A DNA stretch of 35,382 nucleotides from a virus: positions 1 to 35,382 of the IMG/VR virus record IMGVR_UViG_3300012920_000118, one strand, 5' to 3'. The notes beneath the pieces were generated by a model. It searched no databases. It worked only from the letters and a program-made list of their open reading frames with translations, and was not told the DNA's origin. Shown piece by piece: positions 18,086 to 26,792 of this stretch; the first letter of the stretch is position 1, and each line of letters starts with the position of its first letter. Both the position numbers and the translations under genes were made by a program.

Positions 18086-18577
18086 ATGATGAAGCAAGAA
18101 GCAGAGCGAAGTGAATCTTGGTCATTTAGATTTCCTATTGATGATAAAAAATATATTCCAATAGAAGATAAATTCGCTAAACTTATTTTAATAACAAAAC
18201 AACAAGGGATACACAAAGAAAACGCAGTGTTAGCAGGCATGGCAATAGGTTTACTTATACAGATATGGGAAAAATCAGAAAGAAAGTTTTTTATTCCACA
18301 AATTCAATGGTGTGGAATATCTATCAAAGATTCAAGCAGAGAGGACAACACACACTCTGATCATGAAAAGGGAAGCGGCTTAGTTAAAGTATTAGGTACA
18401 CTAAATTCAGACTGGGATACAAAAAAAATGGGTGGTGGTTTTACTCATGGTAAAACTACATATCCATTAGAGCCAACAGACTTTATCATTTTTGATGCGT
18501 CTGTTCCACACAGAGCAGAAACTATGATTACAAACAAAAAAAGATTTGCTATAGATTATACATTAAAAGGAGTTTGA
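18086..18577 (+). CDS. 2OG/Fe(II) oxygenase-like protein, separate from the array (ninth copy)
   Basis: 163 residues; two adjacent ATGs, either possible, with no strong ribosome site. The catalytic set is complete: DNTHSDHEKG (H90-S91-D92), LGTLNSDWD, TDFIIFDASVPHRA (distal H142) and KKRFAIDYTL (R153). N-terminal half has no hallmark I know. It sits between the giant virion protein and the endolysin, 44 bases after the former and overlapping the latter's ribosome site. It is not closely similar to any of the eight array members by eye, so it probably entered independently. Confidence 0.68.
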   Translation: MMKQEAERSESWSFRFPIDDKKYIPIEDKFAKLILITKQQGIHKENAVLAGMAIGLLIQIWEKSERKFFIPQIQWCGISIKDSSREDNTHSDHEKGSGLVKVLGTLNSDWDTKKMGGGFTHGKTTYPLEPTDFIIFDASVPHRAETMITNKKRFAIDYTLKGV

Positions 18578-18579
18578 AC

Positions 18580-19035
18580 ATGAGATTATCAAAAAATTTT
18601 AGCTTGGCAGAGTTTACAAAATCGCAGACAGCAGAAAGAAAAGGCATTGACAATACGCCAGAGGATCACCACATAGAAGCTATGGAGCAGTTGTGTCATG
18701 GCGTGTTAGAAATGATACGCTATCACTTCAAAAAACCTTTGGTTATAAATTCTGGATATCGAAGTGTTGCTTTGTGTGAGGCGATTGGTTCAAAAGCCAC
18801 CAGTCAACATGCAAAAGGTCAAGCGGCTGATATAGAAATACCAGGTGTCGATAATTTAGAACTTGCTAAATATATACAAGACACTCTAGATTTTGATCAA
18901 TTGATCTTAGAGTGTTATACTGGAGAGCCAAGTTCTGGTTGGGTTCATGTTTCATACAACAACGAAGGTAACAACAGACAAGATGTTCTTACCTACGATA
19001 GAACAAATGGATATAGAAAAGGATTGATCACATGA
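18580..19035 (+). CDS. Endolysin, peptidase M15A family
   Basis: 151 residues. AAAAGGAG lies about 8 bases before this ATG, which decides the start over an in-frame TTG six bases upstream. Zinc-peptidase motifs are clear: VINSGYRS (residues ~58-65), SQHAKGQAADIEI (first zinc ligand H and D), and GWVHVSYN near the C-terminus (second histidine ligand). M15A enzymes cut peptide cross-links of peptidoglycan; in phages they act as endolysins at the end of infection. No signal peptide, and no holin is recognisable next to it. Confidence 0.87.
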   Translation: MRLSKNFSLAEFTKSQTAERKGIDNTPEDHHIEAMEQLCHGVLEMIRYHFKKPLVINSGYRSVALCEAIGSKATSQHAKGQAADIEIPGVDNLELAKYIQDTLDFDQLILECYTGEPSSGWVHVSYNNEGNNRQDVLTYDRTNGYRKGLIT

Positions 19036-19244
19036 TAAAAGCTGGGCCGCTAAAAGATCACATAGATGCAGATCATGGTGATATGGTCATTAAACAAGAA
19101 TTTATAACAATTAAAATTGTTGACGGTGTTATTATTAGAGAAGTTGTGACAAGAAACTTTGAATGGAATGGTAATTATATTGACCACAAAGAAACAGAAC
19201 CCATAGTTAATCTAGAAATAATTCCAAAACATATGTTGAACTAA
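19032..19244 (+). CDS. Small conserved phage protein, unknown function
   Basis: 70 residues, ATGA overlap with the endolysin stop and one-base overlap with the following gene. The sequence is acidic/hydrophilic with beta-strand character (FITIKIVDGVIIREVVTRNF, then WNGNYIDHKE). No membrane segment, so it is not a holin. No family recognised. Confidence 0.55.
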   Translation: MIKAGPLKDHIDADHGDMVIKQEFITIKIVDGVIIREVVTRNFEWNGNYIDHKETEPIVNLEIIPKHMLN

Positions 19245-19897
19245 TGGCTACACTAATTTGCAATCTCCCATCAATTGATGTATGGGTTAGAAGAGAATAT
19301 TTAAGAGATCATGTTGATGGACATGGAGAGTTTGTTAAAGGTATTTGGGTCACAGCAAAGTCGATTCCAGGTAGAGCGTTTTATTTCGAAACTTATCTTC
19401 CTGATTATGGTGCTCTTTACGATAAGCTACCTATTTCTGCATTCGTTTCTGACCCAGTTGTCCCTACTCCAGATATGGATCTTTATAATCTTCAGTTTTG
19501 GAACTGCATGGACTATGGCGTGGTTTCTGTTTCTAAACAATTTATAGGATCTATGGATTTTGAAGTGTATACGAGAGATCATGGAATACTAAAAGGTAGT
19601 TATGTGGCAACATTAGATAACTATCACGAGAATGTAGATTCAGTTGATTTTTCTACAAGTGAAAAACCAGCAGAGCATAAGTCACATAATATTATAGAAT
19701 TAGAAAATGGTCAGTTTTGTTTGTATCCAAACAATAGAATGAGAGTATACGACAACTCTCTTACACCAGATAAACCTCTTCAACCAGACTTTAAAGTTAG
19801 CACAGAAATCTATCAAGTAGAAAATGGACAGAAGTTTAGATTAGGGGATACTGACGAGTATTTTTGGAAAACAAAGGACGAAGATAAAAAAAATTAG
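19244..19897 (+). CDS. Conserved marine phage protein, unknown function
   Basis: 217 residues. Motifs: WVRREYLRDHVDGHGEF, VWV-like GIWVTAKSIPGRAFYFETY, and LPDYGALYDKLPISAFV. This wording (WVRkEYL, G.W...KSIPGRA.yFETyLPeYGALYDKLPIsAF) recurs in cyanophages and pelagiphages as a conserved protein without assigned function. It is the last gene of the rightward block, ending head-on against the DNA polymerase gene. Confidence 0.65.
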   Translation: MATLICNLPSIDVWVRREYLRDHVDGHGEFVKGIWVTAKSIPGRAFYFETYLPDYGALYDKLPISAFVSDPVVPTPDMDLYNLQFWNCMDYGVVSVSKQFIGSMDFEVYTRDHGILKGSYVATLDNYHENVDSVDFSTSEKPAEHKSHNIIELENGQFCLYPNNRMRVYDNSLTPDKPLQPDFKVSTEIYQVENGQKFRLGDTDEYFWKTKDEDKKN

Positions 19898-19919
19898 GCT
19901 CTCAGACGCTCACAGAGAG
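19883..19919 (-). terminator. Weak terminator candidate for the leftward polymerase operon
   Basis: Read on the - strand, CTCTC and GAGAG (19915-19919 and 19899-19903) can pair across an 11-nt loop and are followed by CTAATTTTTTTA. The stem is only 5 bp with a flanking mismatch, so efficiency is doubtful. It overlaps the 3' end of the convergent + strand gene. Confidence 0.35.
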
Positions 19920-19990
19920 GCGAAACAGTCCCCCTCTAGTATGATTACACCTAAAAATACGTTTTCTTTTGTACGCTTTTATAATCGCCA

Positions 19991-21901
19991 CTATCCAACT
20001 TCACCCCAGTTTTGACCCATTTCAGCGTCAACTTCAAAGGGAATCTTAAGATCTGATATACAATTAGACATAATGTCTTTTATTTTATCTGAATCATCTT
20101 GATTTACTATGCTAAAACAAAGTTCATCATGCACAGTTAGCATCGGACATAATCCCTCTTTGTAACAATCAACCATTGCTTTTTTAGTTTGATCGGCACT
20201 CGACCCTTGAATCAGTCTATTCAACGCCTTGTATGTAAATGCTCTTCTTATTCTACCTTTACCTCCATATTCAGATATCGCTTCTTTCATGGGTAAGGCT
20301 TTATTGTATTGATATGAAATAGGCTCGTACATATTAAATCTACATTTACGACCCAACCAAGTTCTAATTACTCCACTATCTGCTGCTCGTCTCATAGCTT
20401 TTTCTGAAACTGATTTTAGGAAAGGAACTTTGTCATTATATTTATCTAATAAACTTGTTGCCTCTTCGATAGATAGATCTAGAATGTTCGCCAACTTAGC
20501 TTTACCCATACCATACATTAAACCAAGGTTAACTGTCTTTGCTTGTTTTCTTGGTATACCAGCAATGTCTGCAACAATTTGATGAAAGTCGGCTTGACCT
20601 TCTTGATACAACTTTACAACATCATCAATTTGTGGATGTCTATCTATACCTGTCAAGGTGGCACAATAATGTACTAGCCATCTTGGTTCTTGTGAAGCAT
20701 AATCAAAAGAACCCCATTTGTAACCTTCCTCTGGAATAAACAAACCACGGATTAATTTTTTTATCTCTGGATCTCTAGCAGGAATCTGTTGTAAGTTGGG
20801 ATTACTAGAACTGAAGCGGCCCGTTACTGTACCGCCTCCGTCAGTACGAAGAGGATGAAAGTCACAATGTATACGACCATTATGAGAATGTTCAAGAATA
20901 GTATCAACAAAAGTAGTATTTGCTTTGTTTATCTCTCGAATCTTTATAATCTTTTTTGCAATTGGGTGAGGATGGTTAGCAAGAAACTGTTTTGTAAACG
21001 CGGGAGACCCGGACTTTTCTGTGCGAGAATAAGAAAGACCCATAGCATCAAAGACCTTTGCTACAGATGTGGCGACCCAAGGTTCCATCGTAACTTTTGT
21101 TTCAGAGGCTATCTCATCAAGTAAATCTTTTTCTAATTTTGTTAGATATCGTTTTACTTGTTGAGCCTTATCTAAATCTACACGGACACCTTTTGTTTTC
21201 ATGTCTAACAATACTGGAGTCAACTGTGTCTCTAAATTAAATATACTGGTACACTCTTCAGAAACAATTCTATCTTGCAAAATGTTCCAAAGTTTTAAAG
21301 TTATCGAAGCGTCTTGTTCTGCATATGCACCAACATAACGAGGTGGTAATCTCCACATCTCAGACTTTGGATCTACACCAAACTCTTCTGCTGCACCTTT
21401 TAACATCTTTTCATCTTTATATATTTTTAAATAATCTCCAGCGACAGAGTTTAAATTATAATATCTTCTGTTCTCGTCTAATATTGGAGCTGCTATCATT
21501 GTGTCCCTAATTTTACCCTTAACCTCTATATCCGCGGATCGTAACCACCCTAAGTCATACAGAGCGTTGTGAAACACAAATGTTTTTGTAGTATCAGAAC
21601 ATAAATCTTTTAACCAACCAAGCACTGGTCTTCTAGGCATATTCCCAACAGTGTGTGCTATCGGAAAATACCAAGAGCTATCTCCCGCCGCCACGGCTAT
21701 GCCTATAATGTGTCCATCTTTTCTACACCATCCAGGCCCAAGTTTTAATAGATTCGAGTCTTTGGTTTCTAAATCTATCGCTATGGTATCATACTGTGAC
21801 AAGTCTGGAATAGTCTGTGGAGGTGTCCAATCAGAGTCAGCATTACCCCAAGAGATATCCCTTATGTCTTGTTCTAGCAAATGATATTGTTCATTTGTCA
21901 T
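19991..21901 (-). CDS. polA: DNA polymerase I (family A) with 3'-5' exonuclease domain
   Basis: 636 residues; replicative polymerase of the phage. The proofreading domain is intact by eye: D43 and E45 (AIDLETK), N112 and D116 (VFHNALYDLGWL), and Y193...D197 (YAEQD). Polymerase motif A is FDYASQEPRW (D400), motif B is RKQAKTVNLGLMYG (R451, K455, Y463), and motif C is TVHDELCF (H591, D592). There is no N-terminal 5'-3' exonuclease. At the position of E. coli Pol I Phe762 the residue is leucine (L459), a class reported among marine phages and linked there to slower or temperate replication. It is the last gene of the leftward operon, overlapping the upstream small gene by 11 bases. Confidence 0.95.
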   Translation of the reverse strand: MTNEQYHLLEQDIRDISWGNADSDWTPPQTIPDLSQYDTIAIDLETKDSNLLKLGPGWCRKDGHIIGIAVAAGDSSWYFPIAHTVGNMPRRPVLGWLKDLCSDTTKTFVFHNALYDLGWLRSADIEVKGKIRDTMIAAPILDENRRYYNLNSVAGDYLKIYKDEKMLKGAAEEFGVDPKSEMWRLPPRYVGAYAEQDASITLKLWNILQDRIVSEECTSIFNLETQLTPVLLDMKTKGVRVDLDKAQQVKRYLTKLEKDLLDEIASETKVTMEPWVATSVAKVFDAMGLSYSRTEKSGSPAFTKQFLANHPHPIAKKIIKIREINKANTTFVDTILEHSHNGRIHCDFHPLRTDGGGTVTGRFSSSNPNLQQIPARDPEIKKLIRGLFIPEEGYKWGSFDYASQEPRWLVHYCATLTGIDRHPQIDDVVKLYQEGQADFHQIVADIAGIPRKQAKTVNLGLMYGMGKAKLANILDLSIEEATSLLDKYNDKVPFLKSVSEKAMRRAADSGVIRTWLGRKCRFNMYEPISYQYNKALPMKEAISEYGGKGRIRRAFTYKALNRLIQGSSADQTKKAMVDCYKEGLCPMLTVHDELCFSIVNQDDSDKIKDIMSNCISDLKIPFEVDAEMGQNWGEVG

Positions 21902-22175
21902 TTATTATTTCGCCTCCCAGAGCAGCGTATCCTATGATATCTACCCAACTGTCGTCTTTGTTAATATCTTCAGCTAATCTTGCCACTTTTACCCCTATCA
22001 TACAAGCTACTGCCTCTTCTGGAGTTATAGGCTCTTTTAATTTTTTTTCTAGTAAAATTGACCATATGTCAGCTATCCTTTGATGATTCTTTTTTACTGG
22101 CCCATAATCTTTTGCTCTTGGTCCATTAATTAATTTTTCTGTTTCTTTTAAAAAATATTCTCTGTTTTTCTTCAT
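21891..22175 (-). CDS. DUF6378 family protein
   Basis: 94 residues. The sequence carries the family wording: NGPRAKDYGPVKKNHQRIAD, IWSILL, ITPEEAVACMIGVKVARLAE and DDSWVDIIGYAAL. DUF6378 proteins are small, helical and very common in phage replication neighbourhoods. Their shape and acidic residues suggest kinship with MazG-like nucleotide pyrophosphohydrolases, but I cannot confirm an activity. ATGA overlap with the helicase stop and 11-base overlap with polA indicate translational coupling. Confidence 0.72.
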   Translation of the reverse strand: MKKNREYFLKETEKLINGPRAKDYGPVKKNHQRIADIWSILLEKKLKEPITPEEAVACMIGVKVARLAEDINKDDSWVDIIGYAALGGEIINDK

Positions 22176-23707
22176 AAATTAAATCCGTATTGTTGTTGTG
22201 ATTCTATTAAATGTAATGTCTTTTTTGCACGAGTCATCCCTACATAAAAAACTCTATACTCTGGGTCTTGATCCCATTGTTCAGTACAAGCTTTTGTGGA
22301 GTCTAACAATAAAGCTACATTATCCGCCTCTCCACCTTTGGCTTTGTGTATTGTCGATACACGAATCCTCGGAGCTTTCGTTAGTATCCTCTCCCCTCTC
22401 TTTCTGACAGATACTATGTAAGCCACCTCTTGTTCCGATACTTTCAGAACTTTCTGCCAAGGTGTTTCTGATGTCGCTTTTAGATTGCAGTTGTTTATAA
22501 TATCTTGAAGAGTATAGTTTTGATCTGATTCTAAAGAGGCTAGAAGTTTTCTGCCCGCCTTTGTAATAAGATCTGGATGTATTAGTTTTGAAAATGGGAG
22601 TAACTCTTCTGTTGTCAATTCTTCCCCTTTGCATAGTTTAAGCCATACCTCTATTGCATTCAAAACATTTGGTGATATAGACCAACCAGTGCCTTCTCTC
22701 CAGAAAAGATGTCCGTCTTCTTTCAAACGTAAACATACTTTGTTTACTAAATAATTTGTTCTTGCAAGTATTAACCATTCGCCACTTGTTAAGTCTACAT
22801 CAAGTATATCACGATACCAAGAAACAAATCCATTGTGGTTTTGGGGTTGCCATTTTTTATCTTCTCTGATTTTAACTTTTCTTATAAGTAAGTCTGCCAT
22901 TTTATGTATTTCAATTGGTACACGAAAAGATTTTTTAAGAACTCTTTTATTTGGACTAGCTCCTAAAAATCTTTTTACATCCACACCCATCCAACCATAG
23001 ATCGCTTGATCATCATCACCTGCATAGAAAACTTCTTTTGAATTAGGAACCAACACTTCCTTAACCATTCTCCATTGCAGAGGCACAAGATCTTGTGCTT
23101 CATCTATAATTAGCAAATCAAACTTTGGACTTGTCCCTTGACTGATAAATTTTTCTATCATGTCTATGAAATCTAATTTACCTTTTGCTCTTTTATATTT
23201 CACATAAGCATCGTTCAATAGTTCTAGTTGTTGCACTTGTAGTTTTGAACTCCACTCTTCTGGTGTGTCCCAGTTTTGTTTAAACTCATCCATGACTGGC
23301 ACTTGTTTAACTCTTGCCATTTGGATGATAGACATGTATTTATCTCCACCTGCACCGATAGAAAACAAAGGACCGTCTTCTATATTTAATGTTTGTGATG
23401 ATCTAAAATCTATACCTACGATCTTACCTAGCTCATTGTAATCAGAGCCTCTAAACACATCTCTTGTGTTTAAACCAAGCCATTGAAAGGCTAAACTGTG
23501 TAAAGTTCTAAAATACTGTAAACTTTTATTATCTAATTGTAAGTCAAGCCAAGCACGATCTCTAGCTTCTGTGGCTGCTTTTCTACTAAAAGAAAAGAAC
23601 CCTATCTTATCTGGAGCCATTCCAGTAGACATTCTATCTTTGACTATATTAATTAATGTTGTTGTTTTCCCCGTTCCAGGAGGCCCAAATATCGTTGTTT
23701 CATTCAT
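22172..23707 (-). CDS. UvrD/Rep-like superfamily 1 DNA helicase
   Basis: 511 residues. Walker A GPPGTGKTT at residues 8-16; motif Ia GFFSFSRKAA; motif II IDEAQDLVP with DEAQ at 202-205; motif III GDDDQAIYGW at 230-239; motif IV-like KSFRVP; VSTIHKAKGGEADNV near 455; and motif VI VFYVGMTRAKK near the C-terminus. This is a complete set for an ATP-dependent 3'-5' SF1A translocase. As no DnaB/T7 gp4-type replicative helicase is seen in the window, it is a candidate for unwinding at the fork or for recombination. It overlaps the primase stop by one base (TAATG). Confidence 0.9.
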   Translation of the reverse strand: MNETTIFGPPGTGKTTTLINIVKDRMSTGMAPDKIGFFSFSRKAATEARDRAWLDLQLDNKSLQYFRTLHSLAFQWLGLNTRDVFRGSDYNELGKIVGIDFRSSQTLNIEDGPLFSIGAGGDKYMSIIQMARVKQVPVMDEFKQNWDTPEEWSSKLQVQQLELLNDAYVKYKRAKGKLDFIDMIEKFISQGTSPKFDLLIIDEAQDLVPLQWRMVKEVLVPNSKEVFYAGDDDQAIYGWMGVDVKRFLGASPNKRVLKKSFRVPIEIHKMADLLIRKVKIREDKKWQPQNHNGFVSWYRDILDVDLTSGEWLILARTNYLVNKVCLRLKEDGHLFWREGTGWSISPNVLNAIEVWLKLCKGEELTTEELLPFSKLIHPDLITKAGRKLLASLESDQNYTLQDIINNCNLKATSETPWQKVLKVSEQEVAYIVSVRKRGERILTKAPRIRVSTIHKAKGGEADNVALLLDSTKACTEQWDQDPEYRVFYVGMTRAKKTLHLIESQQQYGFNL

Positions 23708-25245
23708 TAGAATGGTGACTCCTCTTGCTTTATCTCTATTGGTTTCATCTGTACTTCTGCTCCAAACTCAGGTATCCACCATACTCTAACGGACTTCCAT
23801 TTACCTTGTGATGTTTGAAACTTTTTAACTACGGAACTATCTCCATTATTTATTTCTTTTATTCTCTCTTGCACTTGTGCTCTTGTATAATTATCAAATT
23901 TTCTTCCTCTCAAAAAATCCATCAGAGATTCTAATCTAAAGTATGTTTTAGATTCTTCTGCCTCTGTAAAAGGTTTACCTAACACCACTTCTTCAAAGCT
24001 TTGTGCTTGAACTCTTCCAGTGCAATATAATTCTAGCAGAGACATGAACTGACCTTTATATGTAAGTTCCTCTGGTACACTTATTTCATTACAGTTTTCA
24101 AGAAGACCATTGACTTGTATCTCCCAATCACTATCTTTCATTTTTGGTGGCATGAAATTTAACTGCTCCATACACGCTCTTTGAAACAACCTTGGTGTCT
24201 GTAGTTCTTCTGTTGTGAGTTCTAATCTTCTACTATCTATATCCAAGAACCAAAGACGAGGCTCTGATAAAATGACGGACAATCCACTAATTGATGGCAT
24301 AGAGGTCATACCAATACCATGCTTCAATCCACGACAAACTCCTTGATTACAATGAGAAGCCATAGGTTCTTCTTTACATGTATATTGATACTCTTTTTTC
24401 TCCAGTGTGTTTTGAATCGTAACTATTTCAGAAGCAGGTAAAGGTGGAGTAAAATGTTTTACATTCAACTCCTCCATCTGCGACTTCCAGTCATTAGGTC
24501 GAGACTTTTGTAAAAAAACACCTAACTGAAAAGCAGCTTTGTTTCTACCACCTTCATGCACTCCGACACTTAATAAAGCACGAAGACATGGCACAAATCC
24601 TGGAAATAAATTAGCTGGCCCACCAATACTTATATTCATAAATTGTTTTGGTAGACATGTTTGCTCTTTTATTTCTTCAATAAACTCCTCAAGCGTAGCC
24701 TCAATATAGCCATCTTTCTTTTGAATGACCGCGTATCTGAGGGTTTTAGCAGAATCAAAATAAGGAAGATTGATAAAATTACCAACATCCCCCCTTTCGA
24801 CCAGAACTTGCTCCTGTTTTGGGAAAATCTCGCAACGACCATGACCCAGTCCAGCAGCAATCTCCGCAGCTTTATCACGAAAATCACTAGCATCCATCCA
24901 CTCCTTAAAAAAGAAAAATATGTGTGCTCCGCCACTTTTACTACGGCACACGATACATGGAACTTTGAGTTCCTTCAGTTTTGTGGCTAGACTAATATGG
25001 TCTAATGGATACTGATCAATGTCAAGAGCACCAAATTTGCACTTGTTGTTTTCGTTAATTGGTATCGCTCCGACACCTTTTTTGCCATCAAGATGACCTT
25101 GTACTAATTCTAATGTTAATGGTTGTCTTACTATAAATGATTTGGCTTTTTGTTTGCCGTTCATTCTTTGGTTGGAAACATCTGTTTGTCCGTGTGCTTG
25201 ACCGAACCCTTCAAATGCTTTTAAAAATTCTTCTGTTATATTCAC
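23707..25245 (-). CDS. Archaeo-eukaryotic-type primase (AEP) with PriCT-like and zinc-binding segments
   Basis: 512 residues. AEP active site: FGALDIDQYP (D75, D77), CRSKSGGAHIFFFF with SGGAH at 104-108, RCEIFPKQ (E139), and GNFINLPYF at 155-163, the usual order of AEP motifs; the match is closest to the TOTE-system-style primase domain. Residues ~225-285 resemble a PriCT helical domain (EGGRNKAAFQLGVFLQ). C290, C299 and C304 in YTCKEEPMASHCNQGVC form a likely metal knuckle, followed by GLKHGIG. A helicase domain is not fused; the separate UvrD-like gene follows directly. It would prime replication in place of a T7-type primase-helicase. Confidence 0.85.
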   Translation of the reverse strand: MNITEEFLKAFEGFGQAHGQTDVSNQRMNGKQKAKSFIVRQPLTLELVQGHLDGKKGVGAIPINENNKCKFGALDIDQYPLDHISLATKLKELKVPCIVCRSKSGGAHIFFFFKEWMDASDFRDKAAEIAAGLGHGRCEIFPKQEQVLVERGDVGNFINLPYFDSAKTLRYAVIQKKDGYIEATLEEFIEEIKEQTCLPKQFMNISIGGPANLFPGFVPCLRALLSVGVHEGGRNKAAFQLGVFLQKSRPNDWKSQMEELNVKHFTPPLPASEIVTIQNTLEKKEYQYTCKEEPMASHCNQGVCRGLKHGIGMTSMPSISGLSVILSEPRLWFLDIDSRRLELTTEELQTPRLFQRACMEQLNFMPPKMKDSDWEIQVNGLLENCNEISVPEELTYKGQFMSLLELYCTGRVQAQSFEEVVLGKPFTEAEESKTYFRLESLMDFLRGRKFDNYTRAQVQERIKEINNGDSSVVKKFQTSQGKWKSVRVWWIPEFGAEVQMKPIEIKQEESPF

Positions 25246-25255
25246 TCATCACTCC

Positions 25256-25297
25256 AAAAAATAAGGGCCACATACTTGGAGGAGCGTATGTGACCCC
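25256..25297 (-). terminator. Rho-independent terminator/attenuator between SSB and primase genes
   Basis: On the - strand GGGTCACATAC pairs with GTATGTGGCCC (25296-25286 with 25275-25265) across a 10-nt loop, with one T-G wobble pair, and is followed by TTATTTTTT. The stem is long and GC-containing, the T tract is close, and it lies just after the SSB stop. It would lower primase, helicase and polymerase expression relative to SSB. Confidence 0.75.
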
Positions 25298-25302
25298 AAT
25301 AG

Positions 25303-26082
25303 TTAAAACGGTGCTTCGTCACCCTTATCTGCCATCTCGTCAGCAGAGGCGGCTGCCATTTTAACCTCCCCTTTCCTCACACTTTGATACATATTACGAG
25401 CTTCTAGCATCATACTTTCTATATCTTTAGTGATTTCTGTAATACGGTCAAGTTTATAATTATACCATGTCCCTTGATCGTTACTTTCGGAAACTGTCGT
25501 AATCTTCCACGCAGTACCATAAAGAGGCATAGGTTTACCAGAGGGCAAACGAATACCATTCTTCAAAGTATTCCATCTTCTTGACACTTTTAATTGTGTC
25601 TTCTTCATGTCAAGAACTGCTGGAGCCATCTCATTCTCACCTTTGGCAATCACGAGATGTTGGTGTGTTCTTACGAGTTCATTACCACTTGGTAACATTT
25701 CAATAGTCCCTTCACGATTGGTAAGATTGATATCTTTATCGTCTGGAGATAACTCCTTGATAAATCCACCACCAGTAGATCGTAATGCAAATTCTAAAAA
25801 CTTCTTTTCAAAATATGCTGGAACAACAGTTAATCCAGTATCTGCTTTATAGATCTCTCCACTAACTGTATTGAATATATCGCCTTGCTCAGCACCTTTA
25901 ATATATAAAGGATCTTGCTTATTGAGTTGTGGCGACAACGCCTGCAGAATCCTAATAAAAGGTATCTGCATATCTTCGGTTGTAAAATTCTCAAGACCAG
26001 CACCAGAGTCCTCTTCAAGTAACTTGTCGAGTTCTGATACCACAACCTCTGTGGTCTTTTTCTGTGCAACTTGTGTGTCCAT
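25303..26082 (-). CDS. Single-stranded DNA-binding protein
   Basis: 259 residues. The body has IPFIRILQALSPQLNKQD, GDIFNTVSGEIY and VVPAYFEKKFLEF, wording I associate with marine phage ssDNA-binding proteins. The C-terminus is acidic and ends ADKGDEAPF, the same kind of terminal acidic-hydrophobic tip (D-x-PF) by which bacterial SSB and T7 gp2.5-like proteins recruit replication partners. It is followed by a strong terminator and preceded by an acidic unknown protein in the same operon. OB-fold residues cannot be verified by eye, so the tail and context carry much of the call. Confidence 0.72.
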   Translation of the reverse strand: MDTQVAQKKTTEVVVSELDKLLEEDSGAGLENFTTEDMQIPFIRILQALSPQLNKQDPLYIKGAEQGDIFNTVSGEIYKADTGLTVVPAYFEKKFLEFALRSTGGGFIKELSPDDKDINLTNREGTIEMLPSGNELVRTHQHLVIAKGENEMAPAVLDMKKTQLKVSRRWNTLKNGIRLPSGKPMPLYGTAWKITTVSESNDQGTWYNYKLDRITEITKDIESMMLEARNMYQSVRKGEVKMAAASADEMADKGDEAPF

Positions 26083-26648
26083 TACTGACCTCCTTTAATT
26101 TTTGCACGATTACCCTGGTATACCCCAAACATATCAAGATCAATCTCTTGACCGTTTTCGATTCTGTTCTTCGCCCAAGTTCTCAGAGTCATTGGATGTA
26201 TGTGAGTTTTCTGTACTGGATTCAGACCTTGCTTCGTAAGATCATCAACCACGGCTCCCGCTACATTATCTTGACCCATATTAAATCCGACAACAACTTC
26301 ATTCTTAATTATATCTGCTTCACCTATTGATCTTAGAAAAGCATAAGCTTCATCTTTTCTAGCCTCTGGTATACGAGCAGACACAAATTTATCTATTGAT
26401 ACTTTGTTGCCATCTACTTGTAGACTCTCTACACCAAGCTCTTCCATTAATGAAGGAATATCTTCCTCATCAACAGTTCTCTTCTTTTGTTTCAAGTCTT
26501 TAAGATAGTCTTCGGTTTCTTTTATTTGTTTCTCAACATCTATAGATAACCGAATAAGAGACGAAAGATTCTTCGTCTTGTCTTTGCTAATTTCAAACGC
26601 TTGAGGATTAGCTGCCTCTTCTTCAAATAGTGAAAACACATCACTCAT
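26082..26648 (-). CDS. Conserved phage protein upstream of SSB, unknown function
   Basis: 188 residues. A ribosome site AGAAAGG precedes the ATG. N-terminal half is acidic and helical with a coiled-coil stretch (VEKQIKETEDYLKDLKQKKR, residues ~38-57), then a beta-rich GVESLQVDGNKVSIDKF and a C-terminal LRTWAKNRIENGQEIDLD. The helix-turn-helix-beta order recalls small nuclease-inhibitor (Gam-like) or SSB-partner proteins, but I do not recognise a specific family. Position directly before ssb suggests a replication or recombination role. Confidence 0.55.
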   Translation of the reverse strand: MSDVFSLFEEEAANPQAFEISKDKTKNLSSLIRLSIDVEKQIKETEDYLKDLKQKKRTVDEEDIPSLMEELGVESLQVDGNKVSIDKFVSARIPEARKDEAYAFLRSIGEADIIKNEVVVGFNMGQDNVAGAVVDDLTKQGLNPVQKTHIHPMTLRTWAKNRIENGQEIDLDMFGVYQGNRAKIKGGQ

Positions 26649-26692
26649 AGTTCTACCTTTCTCAAATAAAGTTTATGCTCTTCAGCGGTTAA

Positions 26693-26792
26693 GATACGGC
26701 CCTACAGGAGTGGAGAGCCGTATCGATATGTATTAACATACGCTAATCGTTAAGTGAGGAAATGTACGGATCTAGGAGTGTCGTCCAGACCC
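26693..26792 (-). other. Intercistronic region with two stem-loops
   Basis: Between the ribbon-helix-helix gene and the next gene (175 bases without a gene). On the - strand there is GGGTCT-GGA / TCC-AGATCC (26792-26768) with one G-T pair and a bulge, and a perfect 8-bp GATACGGC / GCCGTATC (26724-26717 with 26700-26693) closing a 16-nt loop. Neither is followed by a T run, so they are not ordinary terminators. Processing sites, mRNA stabilisers or protein-binding elements are possible. Confidence 0.45.

Noticed and set aside
24669-24935. 88-codon open frame on the - strand within the primase gene (another frame)
   Set aside because: Low-complexity L/R/K translation and no ribosome site, in contrast with the overprinted methyltransferase frame, which has recognisable segments.
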